From positions 1-53,860 of the forward strand of contig JAFWES010000017.1 of assembly GCA_017512805.1 (NCBI GenBank): 53,860 nt of DNA, written 5' to 3'. The translations under genes were made by a program, and so were the position numbers. The stretch is from Clostridia bacterium. Its GTDB lineage: Bacteria > Bacillota > Clostridia > Christensenellales > Aristaeellaceae. Positions 1 to 7,087 of the stretch are shown here, one piece after another. Position 1 is the stretch's first letter. The number at the start of each line of letters is the position of its first letter. Under the pieces are notes generated by a model. That model did not search any database, was not told where the DNA came from, and was given only the letters and a program-made list of their open reading frames with translations.

Positions 1-897
1 CTCATCGTGCCCGCCGCCCAGGCCCGCGCCCCGGTGACGTCCCACGGCGTCGATTTCATCGATGAAAACGATGGCCGGCGCCACCTTCTTCGCCTGATCA
101 AACAGATCCCGGACCCGGCTGGCGCCCACGCCCACGAACATTTCCACAAAGTCGCTGCCGCTGATGGAGAAGAAGGGAACCCCCGCCTCCCCGGCGACCG
201 CCTTGGCCAGCAGCGTCTTTCCCGTGCCGGGAGGGCCCACCAGCAGCACGCCCTTGGGCACCCGGGCGCCCATGTCCGTATATGCCTTCGGATTCTTGAG
301 GAAATCCACCATTTCCTCCAATTCTTCCTTTTCCTCGTCAGCCCCGGCCACGTCCGCGAACGTCACCTTGTTCTTCTTGGCATCCTGCATCCGGCCCCGG
401 CTGCGGCCGAAGTTCATCACATTCTTTCCGCCGCCCATTCCCTGTCCTCTGAACATATAGATCCAGAAGGCAGCCATCAGCCCCAGCATGATCACATAGG
501 GCAGGAATTCGTACCACCAGGGAACGGTGACCGGCGCCCGGTATTCGATTTCGAAGCTCAGGTCTTCCACGGAAACCAGATCCGGATCCAGGCCCTGCTT
601 TTTGGCGGCCATGGTGAGGACGGTACTGTAAAAGTCCCCGCCGATGGTGGTTTCAAAGTCGTAATCCCGGTCCGGAAAATCCGAACTGGAAACCCTGGTG
701 TTCTTCGTCAGCCCCACCAGCCCGTTGTTTCGGATGGCCACCCTGGCCACCTGATCCTCCTCCACCATTTTCAGGAACTGGGGATATTCTATGCGTTTGG
801 AAACAGGCTCCCGCATCCCGCCGTTCATCAGAATGGCAATGATCAGCAAGGTTCCCAGCAGAGCCAGGTAACCAATCATCCCCTTTGATTTTTTCAA
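1..897 (-). CDS. ftsH: ATP-dependent zinc metalloprotease FtsH, N-terminal part (cut by window start)
   Basis: Membrane-anchored AAA+ protease that extracts and degrades membrane and regulatory proteins. Only the first 299 codons are present; the zinc protease domain lies beyond base 1. Visible parts: a hydrophobic segment at about residues 7-25, an extracytoplasmic region, a second membrane segment at about 130-150, then the AAA domain with Walker A GPPGTGKT (Lys about 227) and Walker B IVFIDEID (about 277-284). The start is a TTG at 895-897: it is preceded by GAGGAGG at good spacing and gives the expected MKKSKGM-hydrophobic N-terminus, whereas the next ATG would cut into the first membrane helix. 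It follows hpt on the same strand, as in most Bacillota, but a 190-base palindromic repeat fills the gap. Confidence 0.95.
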   Translation of the reverse strand, partial: MKKSKGMIGYLALLGTLLIIAILMNGGMREPVSKRIEYPQFLKMVEEDQVARVAIRNNGLVGLTKNTRVSSSDFPDRDYDFETTIGGDFYSTVLTMAAKKQGLDPDLVSVEDLSFEIEYRAPVTVPWWYEFLPYVIMLGLMAAFWIYMFRGQGMGGGKNVMNFGRSRGRMQDAKKNKVTFADVAGADEEKEELEEMVDFLKNPKAYTDMGARVPKGVLLVGPPGTGKTLLAKAVAGEAGVPFFSISGSDFVEMFVGVGASRVRDLFDQAKKVAPAIVFIDEIDAVGRHRGAGLGGGHDE

Positions 898-956
898 CGT
901 TGTGTCCTCCTCGATTCGTCCCGTCCCAACCGTTTCCCGACGGGATTCCTGAAACT

Positions 957-1150
957 TTATTTGTAACTGTTCAGACCTACAAGCGCAGCGCTGAGGTGTT
1001 TCCCTCCGGGGGCCTTGAGTCTCGCCGGTTCTTAGCGATTGGCGAGGCGAATGCCGAAGACAGAGCTTAGAACCGCTGCGTAAGCGAACGGAGCCGCGAG
1101 GCGTCCCCCAGAGGGGAATACCTCAGTGCGGAGCGACTGAATAGTCACCT
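957..1150 (-). repeat. Dispersed long palindromic element, copy 1
   Basis: The minus strand of this stretch matches the plus strand of 40872-41071 almost base for base (about 90 percent by eye), including the ends TTATTTGTAACTGTT. The element is itself a long imperfect inverted repeat: CTGAGGTGTTTCCCTCCGGG near one end faces CCCAGAGGGGAATACCTCAG near the other, and inner arms CGGTTCTTAGC and GCTTAGAACCG face each other. It fills the whole hpt-ftsH gap and abuts the hpt stop codon. No open reading frame of note. It could be a non-autonomous mobile element or a transcribed structural repeat. Confidence 0.8.
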
Positions 1151-1714
1151 TTATTGTTCGTACACCGCCGGCGACAGTACTCCGATGTCCGGCAGGTTCC
1201 GATACTTCTGGTCATAATCCAACCCGTATCCCACCACAAACTCATCCGGAATATTAAAGCAGCTGAAGTCCACCTTCAGGTCCTTCACCCGCCTGCGGGC
1301 CGGCTTGTCCAGCAGGGTCACGATTTTGATGGAGGCGGCGCCCCGGTGCTCCAGCATGCCCTTGAGATAGTTCAGCGTCACCCCGGAATCTACGATATCC
1401 TCCACGATGATGACGTCCTTGTTCAGGATATCGTTATCCAGATCCTTGATAACCCGCACCACGCCGCTGCTCTTGGTGGCGCTTCCGTAGCTGGAAATCG
1501 CCATGAATTCCATGGAAAGCGGCAGGTCTATGGCCCGGACCAGATCCGAGAAAAATACGGTCGCTCCTTTCAGGATGCACACCAGCACCGGCTCCCGGCC
1601 CTGATATTCCGTAGTAATCAGCTTTCCCAGTTCATCCACCTTCCGGGCGATTTCCTCCCGGGTGACCAGAATCTTCGTCAGATCCTCATACAGCCTTCCG
1701 TTGGCCTCGATCAT
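1151..1714 (-). CDS. hpt: Hypoxanthine phosphoribosyltransferase
   Basis: Purine salvage enzyme of 187 residues, transferring phosphoribose from PRPP to hypoxanthine or guanine in the cytoplasm. The PRPP-binding signature VIIVEDIVDSGVTL sits at about residues 95-108, and the N-terminal PVLVCILKGATVFFSDL segment and C-terminal VVGYGLDYDQKYRNLP segment are typical of the family. The open frame runs much further upstream, but the start is set at the ATG at 1712-1714, because it yields the family-length protein and overlaps the tilS stop as ATGA with GGAGGAAGAAAC just before it. Tight coupling to tilS is the classical Bacillota arrangement. Length is normal and nothing is missing. Confidence 0.95.
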   Translation of the reverse strand: MIEANGRLYEDLTKILVTREEIARKVDELGKLITTEYQGREPVLVCILKGATVFFSDLVRAIDLPLSMEFMAISSYGSATKSSGVVRVIKDLDNDILNKDVIIVEDIVDSGVTLNYLKGMLEHRGAASIKIVTLLDKPARRRVKDLKVDFSCFNIPDEFVVGYGLDYDQKYRNLPDIGVLSPAVYEQ

Positions 1715-2697
1715 GTTTCTTCCTCCTTCCGGCTTTCGGGGCGCTCCCCCGCCGGGCTCAGTAAAACCAGTCTGTCTTTCCGCCGCCTGACCCGCCATCC
1801 CGCCGGCAGGTTCCCGGTGGCTCCGGGTTCCTTGTCCAGCATGGCCAGCAGCCTTTGGGTCTGCGGATAGGTCAGGCCCCGCTGTTTCAGCCGCGGCCCG
1901 TTCCGTTCCCACCACAGCCGGATCGCCCGGGATCGAACGGCTTCCGGCGCCTCCGCAAGGGCCGCCGTATGGATCCATCCGGGGCCGCTGTTTCCCTCCA
2001 GGAGCTTTTCCGCGTCCGCCCGCAGGGCTTCCGCGTCCTGCCCGATGAGCGCCGCGGTCTGGCAAAGCCGCTGCGCAATGCCCGGGGCCATTTCCTCCAG
2101 CCGGGGCAGCAATTCCCATCGGACCCGATTCCGGAAGTAGTCCGTCTCCCGGTTGGTCCCGTCCTCCCGCCAGAGGATTCCTTCCTCCCGAAGCGCGTCC
2201 CGCAGCTCCCCGCCGGAAATGCCCAGCAGGGGGCGCAGGATCACGTACTCTTTCCATTTTTCCTGCCGGCCCATTCCCCGAAGGCCCTCCGGCCCGGCTC
2301 CCCGGAGCAGCCGCATCAGCACCGTTTCCGCCTGATCGTCCCTTTGATGGGCCAGCACCAGCGTGGAAACGGCCCGCTCCCTCATCGCCGCTTCAAAGGC
2401 GCCGTAACGGGCTTCCCGGGCGGCGTTCTCGTCCCTCCGGCCGCCCAGATCCAGCCGTTTGACCAGGAGCGGAACCCCGAGCCTTTCGCAAAGCGTCCGT
2501 ACGAAGGCTTCGTCCCCGTCGGACTCCGCTCCCCGCAGCCCATGGTTCACGTGCACGGCCTCCACCTCCGCGCCGGGCAGTCCGCGCAGGAGCATCAGCA
2601 GCGCCACCGAATCGGCGCCTCCGCTGACACCCGCCAGGCATCTCCCCGCCGGCGCCGGGTCCAGCCGCTGCCGGAGGCATTCCAGCTGCCCCATCAT
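1711..2697 (-). CDS. tilS: tRNA(Ile)-lysidine synthase
   Basis: ATP-dependent enzyme that converts cytidine 34 of the CAU-anticodon tRNA-Ile to lysidine, so that the tRNA reads AUA. The PP-loop motif SGGADS is at residues 25-30, followed by the family motif VNHGLRG at about 50-56. At 328 residues it is clearly shorter than the E. coli and B. subtilis enzymes, the C-terminal substrate-binding region being reduced. The start overlaps the stop of the upstream membrane protein by four bases, and its own stop overlaps hpt by four bases, so three genes are translationally coupled. Confidence 0.93.
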   Translation of the reverse strand: MMGQLECLRQRLDPAPAGRCLAGVSGGADSVALLMLLRGLPGAEVEAVHVNHGLRGAESDGDEAFVRTLCERLGVPLLVKRLDLGGRRDENAAREARYGAFEAAMRERAVSTLVLAHQRDDQAETVLMRLLRGAGPEGLRGMGRQEKWKEYVILRPLLGISGGELRDALREEGILWREDGTNRETDYFRNRVRWELLPRLEEMAPGIAQRLCQTAALIGQDAEALRADAEKLLEGNSGPGWIHTAALAEAPEAVRSRAIRLWWERNGPRLKQRGLTYPQTQRLLAMLDKEPGATGNLPAGWRVRRRKDRLVLLSPAGERPESRKEEET

Positions 2698-4475
2698 GGC
2701 CGGAGCGGCGCCGCGCAGACGTTGCAGGGGCTCAGGCTCTTGTACTGATCCTTCTCGATCTCCCCGTAGGTAAAATGCCCTTTCAGGGGAAGATATTTGG
2801 CGTGAACGCTCTTGCAGTTCGCATCCAGGTGATACTTGCTGCCCCCGTCCGGATTATAATACAGGATGGTATTGGCATCCGCCGCCGGCGTCGGAGAGGG
2901 GGTGGGGGTGGCCTGGGTCGCGGGATCCGGCGTCTCCGCGGATTCGTAGGTCTTCAGGCTTTGGGGATCCACATACCACTGGTCCCCTTCCTTGACCATC
3001 AGGACGCTCAGACGGTATTTGACCGGATCCTTTCCGTTGTTCCGGTCGATCGTGGACGTCACCGTCACCGTTCTGGACGTGGATTCGCTGGTTCCGGTGA
3101 TGTTCTCCACGGTATAATCCAGGGGCCGCCGGTTGGCCAGCAGGCCGAACAGCGCCGTCTTCGGGTTGTCCACGCTGCTTTGCCAGCTGGGCGCGCAAAG
3201 GTTCAGCATCTCATCCTGCATCCCGGCGCTCCAGTAACGGAAGAAGGTTTCCAGCCGCTCCGTGGCGCCGTTGTCCTCCGAAGGCTCGGGGCTGGGGGTC
3301 GCCGTCGCTTCCGTCTGGGGAACCGCGCTGATGACGTTCCCCGTCAGGGGATCCACCACCTGGCCCGCGCCGGCGGACGACGCCGCGGAGGTGCCGCTGC
3401 CCGCGGCCACCGTTTCCGGCGTATTCTCCGGCTGGCCCTGGCGCGTTCCGCGGGCTCCCGCCAGGATCCCCGTCACGCTCAGCAGCGCCACGACGCTCAA
3501 AATCGCGAAAATGATCGTATAGCAGAGCCGGCGGTTTCCAGTCACCAGCGGCTTCACATAAAACAGCACGATGGACCCGACGGCCAGCGCCGTGAACACC
3601 CAGAGCAGCGCCTTTGCCCCGGGAACGAACAGCCCCACCGCGAACAGCGCCAGCAGCACGCCTCCCAGCAGGATCAGCATTCCTTCGTTAAAAACAAAGG
3701 GCTGTTTTTTCACCGGCACCTGCTGGGGAACATATCCTCCCCCGTTCAGCGGTATCTGCCGGCTGTAGTCCTGCGGCTGACCCTGCGCTCCCTGACTCTG
3801 ATTTCGCCCCATCTGCGCATAGGGATTGTTGTATCCGCCCTGGTTCTGCCCCTGCTGCATCTGCGGATAGGCATAACCGCCGGTCCCCTGCCCGGGATAC
3901 CCGCCGGCCTGAGCCCCGTATCCCTGGGGGAACCCCATGTTTCCCCCGGCATAGGACGGCCCCTGCTGGGCATAGCCCCCCGGGTATCCGGCCGCGCCCT
4001 GATATCCGCCGGTCCCCTGCCCCGCGGCGGCGTAGCCGTTGTATCCCGCGGGCTGCCCGGCATATCCGCCGGTTCCCTGCCCGGGATAAACCCCTGCCTG
4101 CTGGCCGTAGGAAGGGCCGGTCTGCCCGTATCCCGGCTGAGCGTATCCGCCCGGCCCGTATCCCATCCCCTGCTGGGCCGGCTGCGCCGGCTGAGCATAC
4201 GGATTCCGGGCCTGCTGATAGGCGGCCTGAACCTGCTGGGCGTATGAACCCGCCGCAGGATATCCGCCGGAAGCCCCGGCCCCCGGAGTGTATCCGGAGT
4301 ATCCCGTGCCCGCCGGCTGCGTGGGATAGGAGCCGGCCAGCGGCGTCCCCCCGCCGGTCTGCCAGGGAGTGGCCTGAGGCTGCTGCATATTGTATCCCTG
4401 CGCCGCCTGGCCGTTCCCCGCCCCTTCCTGAGGGGCCTGACCTGCCTGCCTGGCGCCGGTTCTTCCAAAAATCAT
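2694..4475 (-). CDS. Membrane protein with long Gly/Tyr/Gln-rich tail and C-terminal Cys/His motif
   Basis: Function unknown. The 593 residues fall into clear zones: residues 1-255 are a disordered region dominated by G, Y, Q, A and P with repeated GQGTGGY and GYAQQGPSY-like units; about 262-340 holds three hydrophobic helices; about 400-500 looks like a small folded alpha/beta domain (perhaps NTF2-like, inferred only from the pattern); then a Thr/Pro linker (ATPTPSPTP); and the last 50 residues carry YHLDANC, GHFTYGEI and SPCNVCAAPLRP, a Cys/His set that could bind a metal. Three membrane passes would put the tail inside and the C-terminus outside. It heads the operon with tilS and hpt, the slot often held by spoIIE or a divIC-type gene in spore formers. 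An AGGATGA-like ribosome site is near the ATG. Confidence 0.8.
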   Translation of the reverse strand: MIFGRTGARQAGQAPQEGAGNGQAAQGYNMQQPQATPWQTGGGTPLAGSYPTQPAGTGYSGYTPGAGASGGYPAAGSYAQQVQAAYQQARNPYAQPAQPAQQGMGYGPGGYAQPGYGQTGPSYGQQAGVYPGQGTGGYAGQPAGYNGYAAAGQGTGGYQGAAGYPGGYAQQGPSYAGGNMGFPQGYGAQAGGYPGQGTGGYAYPQMQQGQNQGGYNNPYAQMGRNQSQGAQGQPQDYSRQIPLNGGGYVPQQVPVKKQPFVFNEGMLILLGGVLLALFAVGLFVPGAKALLWVFTALAVGSIVLFYVKPLVTGNRRLCYTIIFAILSVVALLSVTGILAGARGTRQGQPENTPETVAAGSGTSAASSAGAGQVVDPLTGNVISAVPQTEATATPSPEPSEDNGATERLETFFRYWSAGMQDEMLNLCAPSWQSSVDNPKTALFGLLANRRPLDYTVENITGTSESTSRTVTVTSTIDRNNGKDPVKYRLSVLMVKEGDQWYVDPQSLKTYESAETPDPATQATPTPSPTPAADANTILYYNPDGGSKYHLDANCKSVHAKYLPLKGHFTYGEIEKDQYKSLSPCNVCAAPLRP

Positions 4476-4563
4476 CCTTTCAGATCCTTTCCTCCGCCCT
4501 GATGGCGGTTCCTTCCTTCGGAATCAAAAGCAATCCTAAAAGAGCATAACAGCTCAATGTATA

Positions 4564-4592
4564 ATTTTATCATCCTTTGAAAGGGTTGTAAA
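4564..4592 (-). promoter_or_regulatory. Sigma-70 type promoter for the membrane protein-tilS-hpt operon
   Basis: On the minus strand TTTACA (4587-4592) and TAAAAT (4564-4569) are separated by exactly 17 bases. The predicted start of transcription is near 4557, leaving about 80 bases of leader before the ATG at 4475. No competing better promoter is visible between here and the DegV terminator hairpin. Confidence 0.55.
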
Positions 4593-4644
4593 CTGTTTTT
4601 TTGCCGTACTGCCATACGGGGAAAAGGGGGCCGCATAAAGGAAT

Positions 4645-4679
4645 GCCGCGGGCCGGAGATCAGCCCTCCGGCCCGCGGC
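4645..4679 (-). terminator. Stem-loop terminator downstream of degV
   Basis: GCCGCGGGCCGGAG faces CTCCGGCCCGCGGC around a short loop, a near-perfect GC-rich stem just past the degV stop at 4697. The following minus-strand bases (ATTCCTTTAT) are only moderately T-rich, so termination may be incomplete. Confidence 0.55.
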
Positions 4680-4696
4680 TGCAAATATCTCTTTGA

Positions 4697-5560
4697 TTAT
4701 CTCTCTTTTCCCCGGAAAAAGAGCCCCAGCATTCCCGGCCCCACATGGGCCCCGGAAAAAGGTTCATGCTGGCAGATCTCCACCTTCGCGTCCGGCGTCT
4801 CCTCCAGAATCATTTCCTCCAGCTGCTCCGCGTCCTGCAGGCAGTCCCCGTGGGAAATATAGACGTTGGGATGCTTCTCCCCGGTCCGCCTGATTCTGTA
4901 CCGGGCCACCAGGGCCTCGATGGACTTTTTCCGCCCCCGGACCTTTTCGCAGGAAACGATATGCCCCGTACTGTCCCCGAATAAGATCGGTTTAATGTTC
5001 AGCACCGTGGCGATCTTCGCGGTCAGCCCGTTGACCCGCCCGGTCCTTTTCAGAAAGTTCAGGTCGTCCACCGTAAAATACTGGCAGGTGTGAGGCACTT
5101 CCTCCTCCAGGATTCTCGCGGCTTCCCGCGTTTCCATCCCCTGCCGGTTCAGCTCCGCCGCCTTGATGGCCAGCATCCCGTTTCCGAACCCGCACCCCAG
5201 GGAATCCACAATGTGCACCAGGCGGCCGCTGAAGCTTTCCATCAGGCTCTGGGCCGCCGCCACCGCGGCGTTATAGGTTCCGCTGATCCCGGAGCTCATG
5301 GAGATATAAATCACGTCCTTCCCCGCTTTCAGGATCGGCGTGAAGGCATTCAGAAACTTCTCCGTATTCAGCAGGCTGGTCTGCACCGTGTGCCCCGCCC
5401 GCAGTTTTTCATAATACGCGTGCCCGTCAAACCGGTCCAGATCCCCTTGATAGGTGCAGGCTTTCCCGTCCATCACATAGTCACAAGATAAAAGGCTGAT
5501 GCCATCCAGCATCCGCCCCGGCAAATTGGCGGCTCCGTCCGCAAATACAGCAAATGCCAT
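4697..5560 (-). CDS. DegV family fatty acid-binding protein
   Basis: 287-residue protein of the DegV/FakB fold. Family members bind one fatty acid between two domains and, in Gram-positive bacteria, present it to the FakA kinase. Family marks visible here: the early DGAANLP motif in place of the usual DSxxDLP, GHTVQTSLLNTEKFLNAF in the phosphate-loop region, VIYISMSSGISGTYNAA, and the C-terminal GAHVGPGMLGLFFRG. The DG in place of DS near the N-terminus is a small deviation. Start chosen at the ATG preceded by GAGGGGAGGAATGACCC. It stands alone about 210 bases after metF. A second DegV paralogue lies at 49631. Confidence 0.88.
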   Translation of the reverse strand: MAFAVFADGAANLPGRMLDGISLLSCDYVMDGKACTYQGDLDRFDGHAYYEKLRAGHTVQTSLLNTEKFLNAFTPILKAGKDVIYISMSSGISGTYNAAVAAAQSLMESFSGRLVHIVDSLGCGFGNGMLAIKAAELNRQGMETREAARILEEEVPHTCQYFTVDDLNFLKRTGRVNGLTAKIATVLNIKPILFGDSTGHIVSCEKVRGRKKSIEALVARYRIRRTGEKHPNVYISHGDCLQDAEQLEEMILEETPDAKVEICQHEPFSGAHVGPGMLGLFFRGKER

Positions 5561-5772
5561 GGGTCATTCCTCCCCTCTTCGGTCCGCTGATCCTCTCCGC
5601 GGCAGCGGGCAAAGCCCCGGCCGCGGCCAAAAATCAGTTTCCGGTTGCTATTCGACACCTCCGCGCCCGATTCCTGCTTTTCCTGTTTTTTCCGCGCAGG
5701 GCCCAGCGGACGGACGCCTCCCCCAGGGACCTCACCGCTTCCCCGTCAAAGGGTTCAAAAGCGGTCAACTAA

Positions 5773-6663
5773 TCATCTTCCGTCCTCCGCCGTCGCCGCG
5801 CCGCGCAGCGCCTCCCGGGGGCAGATCCGCAGAATTCCCTCCGCCACCTCCGGTTTGTTCATCGTGTACAGATGAATATGCCGGATCCCGTTGGCCAGCA
5901 GGTCAATGATCTGTTCCGCCGCATACACGATGCCCGCCTGCTTCATGGCCGGGGGATTCTCCCCAAAATAGTCCACGATGGCCCGGAACCGTCCCGGCAC
6001 GTCCGTCCCGGACATGGCGGCGCTGCGGGCCAGCTGCCGGGGGCTGGTAATGGGCATGATCCCCGCCACCACCGGCACTGTGATCCCCGCCTCCCGGGCA
6101 CGGTACAGAAAGTTGTAAAACACCTCGTTATTGGAAAACATCTGGGTCGTAATGAAATCCAGCCCCGCGTCCACCTTTTCCTTCAGATGGCGGATGTCCT
6201 CCTGGCGGTTGGGCGCCTCGATGTGCCCTTCCGGATAGCAGGCTCCGCCCAGGCAGAAGTCCCCTTCTTCCTTCAGCTCCCGGATCAGCTCCGAGGCATA
6301 CCGGTAGTCCTGACTGACCCGGCCGTCAGCCGGAATATCCCCCCGAAGGGCCAGGATGTTCTCAATCCCGTTTTCCCGGTAAAGCCGGATCATCTTCCGC
6401 ACATGTTCCCTGGTGGAGCTGACGCAGGTCAGGTGCGCCAGGGTCGGCACCCCAAACTGTTTCTGGATCCCCGCGGCGATCTGGGTGGTATAGGCCCCGG
6501 TGCCGCCTCCCGCCCCATAGGTCACGCTCATGAAGTCCGGCTTCAGGGCCGCGATCTTCCGCGCGTTCTCAGCGGTCTCCGTATATTTTTCCGACGTTTT
6601 CGGGGGAAACACCTCCAACGAAAAGGTCGGATAATCTCTCTTCAGCAAGTCTGAAACCCGCAT
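5773..6663 (-). CDS. metF: Methylenetetrahydrofolate reductase
   Basis: Reduces 5,10-methylene-THF to 5-methyl-THF for methionine synthesis or one-carbon metabolism; flavin-dependent TIM barrel. The 296-residue protein has the FSLEVFPPKT start (catalytic Glu near residue 18), MSVTYGAGG, AHLTCV and NILALRGD motifs, and DFITTQMFSNNEVF. Length is typical of the bacterial single-domain enzyme. Start at ATG with GGGAGGCGGGAAGCG ahead. It lies 29 bases behind the DUF1622 gene on the same strand, so they are probably cotranscribed. No riboswitch is seen in the short gap. Confidence 0.95.
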   Translation of the reverse strand: MRVSDLLKRDYPTFSLEVFPPKTSEKYTETAENARKIAALKPDFMSVTYGAGGGTGAYTTQIAAGIQKQFGVPTLAHLTCVSSTREHVRKMIRLYRENGIENILALRGDIPADGRVSQDYRYASELIRELKEEGDFCLGGACYPEGHIEAPNRQEDIRHLKEKVDAGLDFITTQMFSNNEVFYNFLYRAREAGITVPVVAGIMPITSPRQLARSAAMSGTDVPGRFRAIVDYFGENPPAMKQAGIVYAAEQIIDLLANGIRHIHLYTMNKPEVAEGILRICPREALRGAATAEDGR

Positions 6664-6692
6664 CGCTTCCCGCCTCCCGGATCAGCATCATT

Positions 6693-7004
6693 TCACCGAT
6701 GCTTTTCTTCCCATTTGATGAGCACCGTCATCCCGGCCCGCATGGCCAGGACCGCGCAGGTCATGCCGATCTCCTTCCAGTCCGGCGCGACGATGGTTTT
6801 CAGCACTTCGCTGGAAAGCAGGAAGCTCAGTCCCGAAGAAATGCCCTCAGTCAGGGTTTCCCGGCTGGCGTCCTTGTTCCGGCCGAACCGCTGCCCGATG
6901 GACCGCACCGTGTTCACCAGGATCACCAGAGCGCCCAGCGCTTCCAGAATCAGGATCGCGTAGTTCACGATCAGTCTGAAAATCTCCTCCAATTGCTCAT
7001 ACAT
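6693..7004 (-). CDS. DUF1622 family small membrane protein
   Basis: A 103-residue membrane protein of uncharacterised family DUF1622. Three hydrophobic stretches are visible: about residues 10-30 (LIVNYAILILEALGALVILV), a middle one around ISSGLSFLLSS and a last one around GMTCAVLAMRAGMTVLI. The ATG at 7002-7004 is chosen over an upstream TTG because GGAGGAGACGCGGCG precedes it directly and homologues start at this point. The gene precedes metF with a 29-base gap. The link between the two, if any, is unknown. Confidence 0.8.
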   Translation of the reverse strand: MYEQLEEIFRLIVNYAILILEALGALVILVNTVRSIGQRFGRNKDASRETLTEGISSGLSFLLSSEVLKTIVAPDWKEIGMTCAVLAMRAGMTVLIKWEEKHR

Positions 7005-7042
7005 CGCCGCGTCTCCTCCGCCACCTTCAGCTTTCTGGAACA

Positions 7043-7050
7043 AGTATAGC
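7043..7050 (-). promoter_or_regulatory. Extended -10 promoter element upstream of the DUF1622 gene
   Basis: Minus-strand TGCTATACT (TG-n-TATACT) is an extended -10 box about 35 bases ahead of the ATG. No good -35 hexamer is present at 16-18 bases, which is acceptable for extended -10 promoters. Confidence 0.4.
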
Positions 7051-7087
7051 AAAAAACGATGTTTTTCTCCAGTATCCTTTTGGGGAC

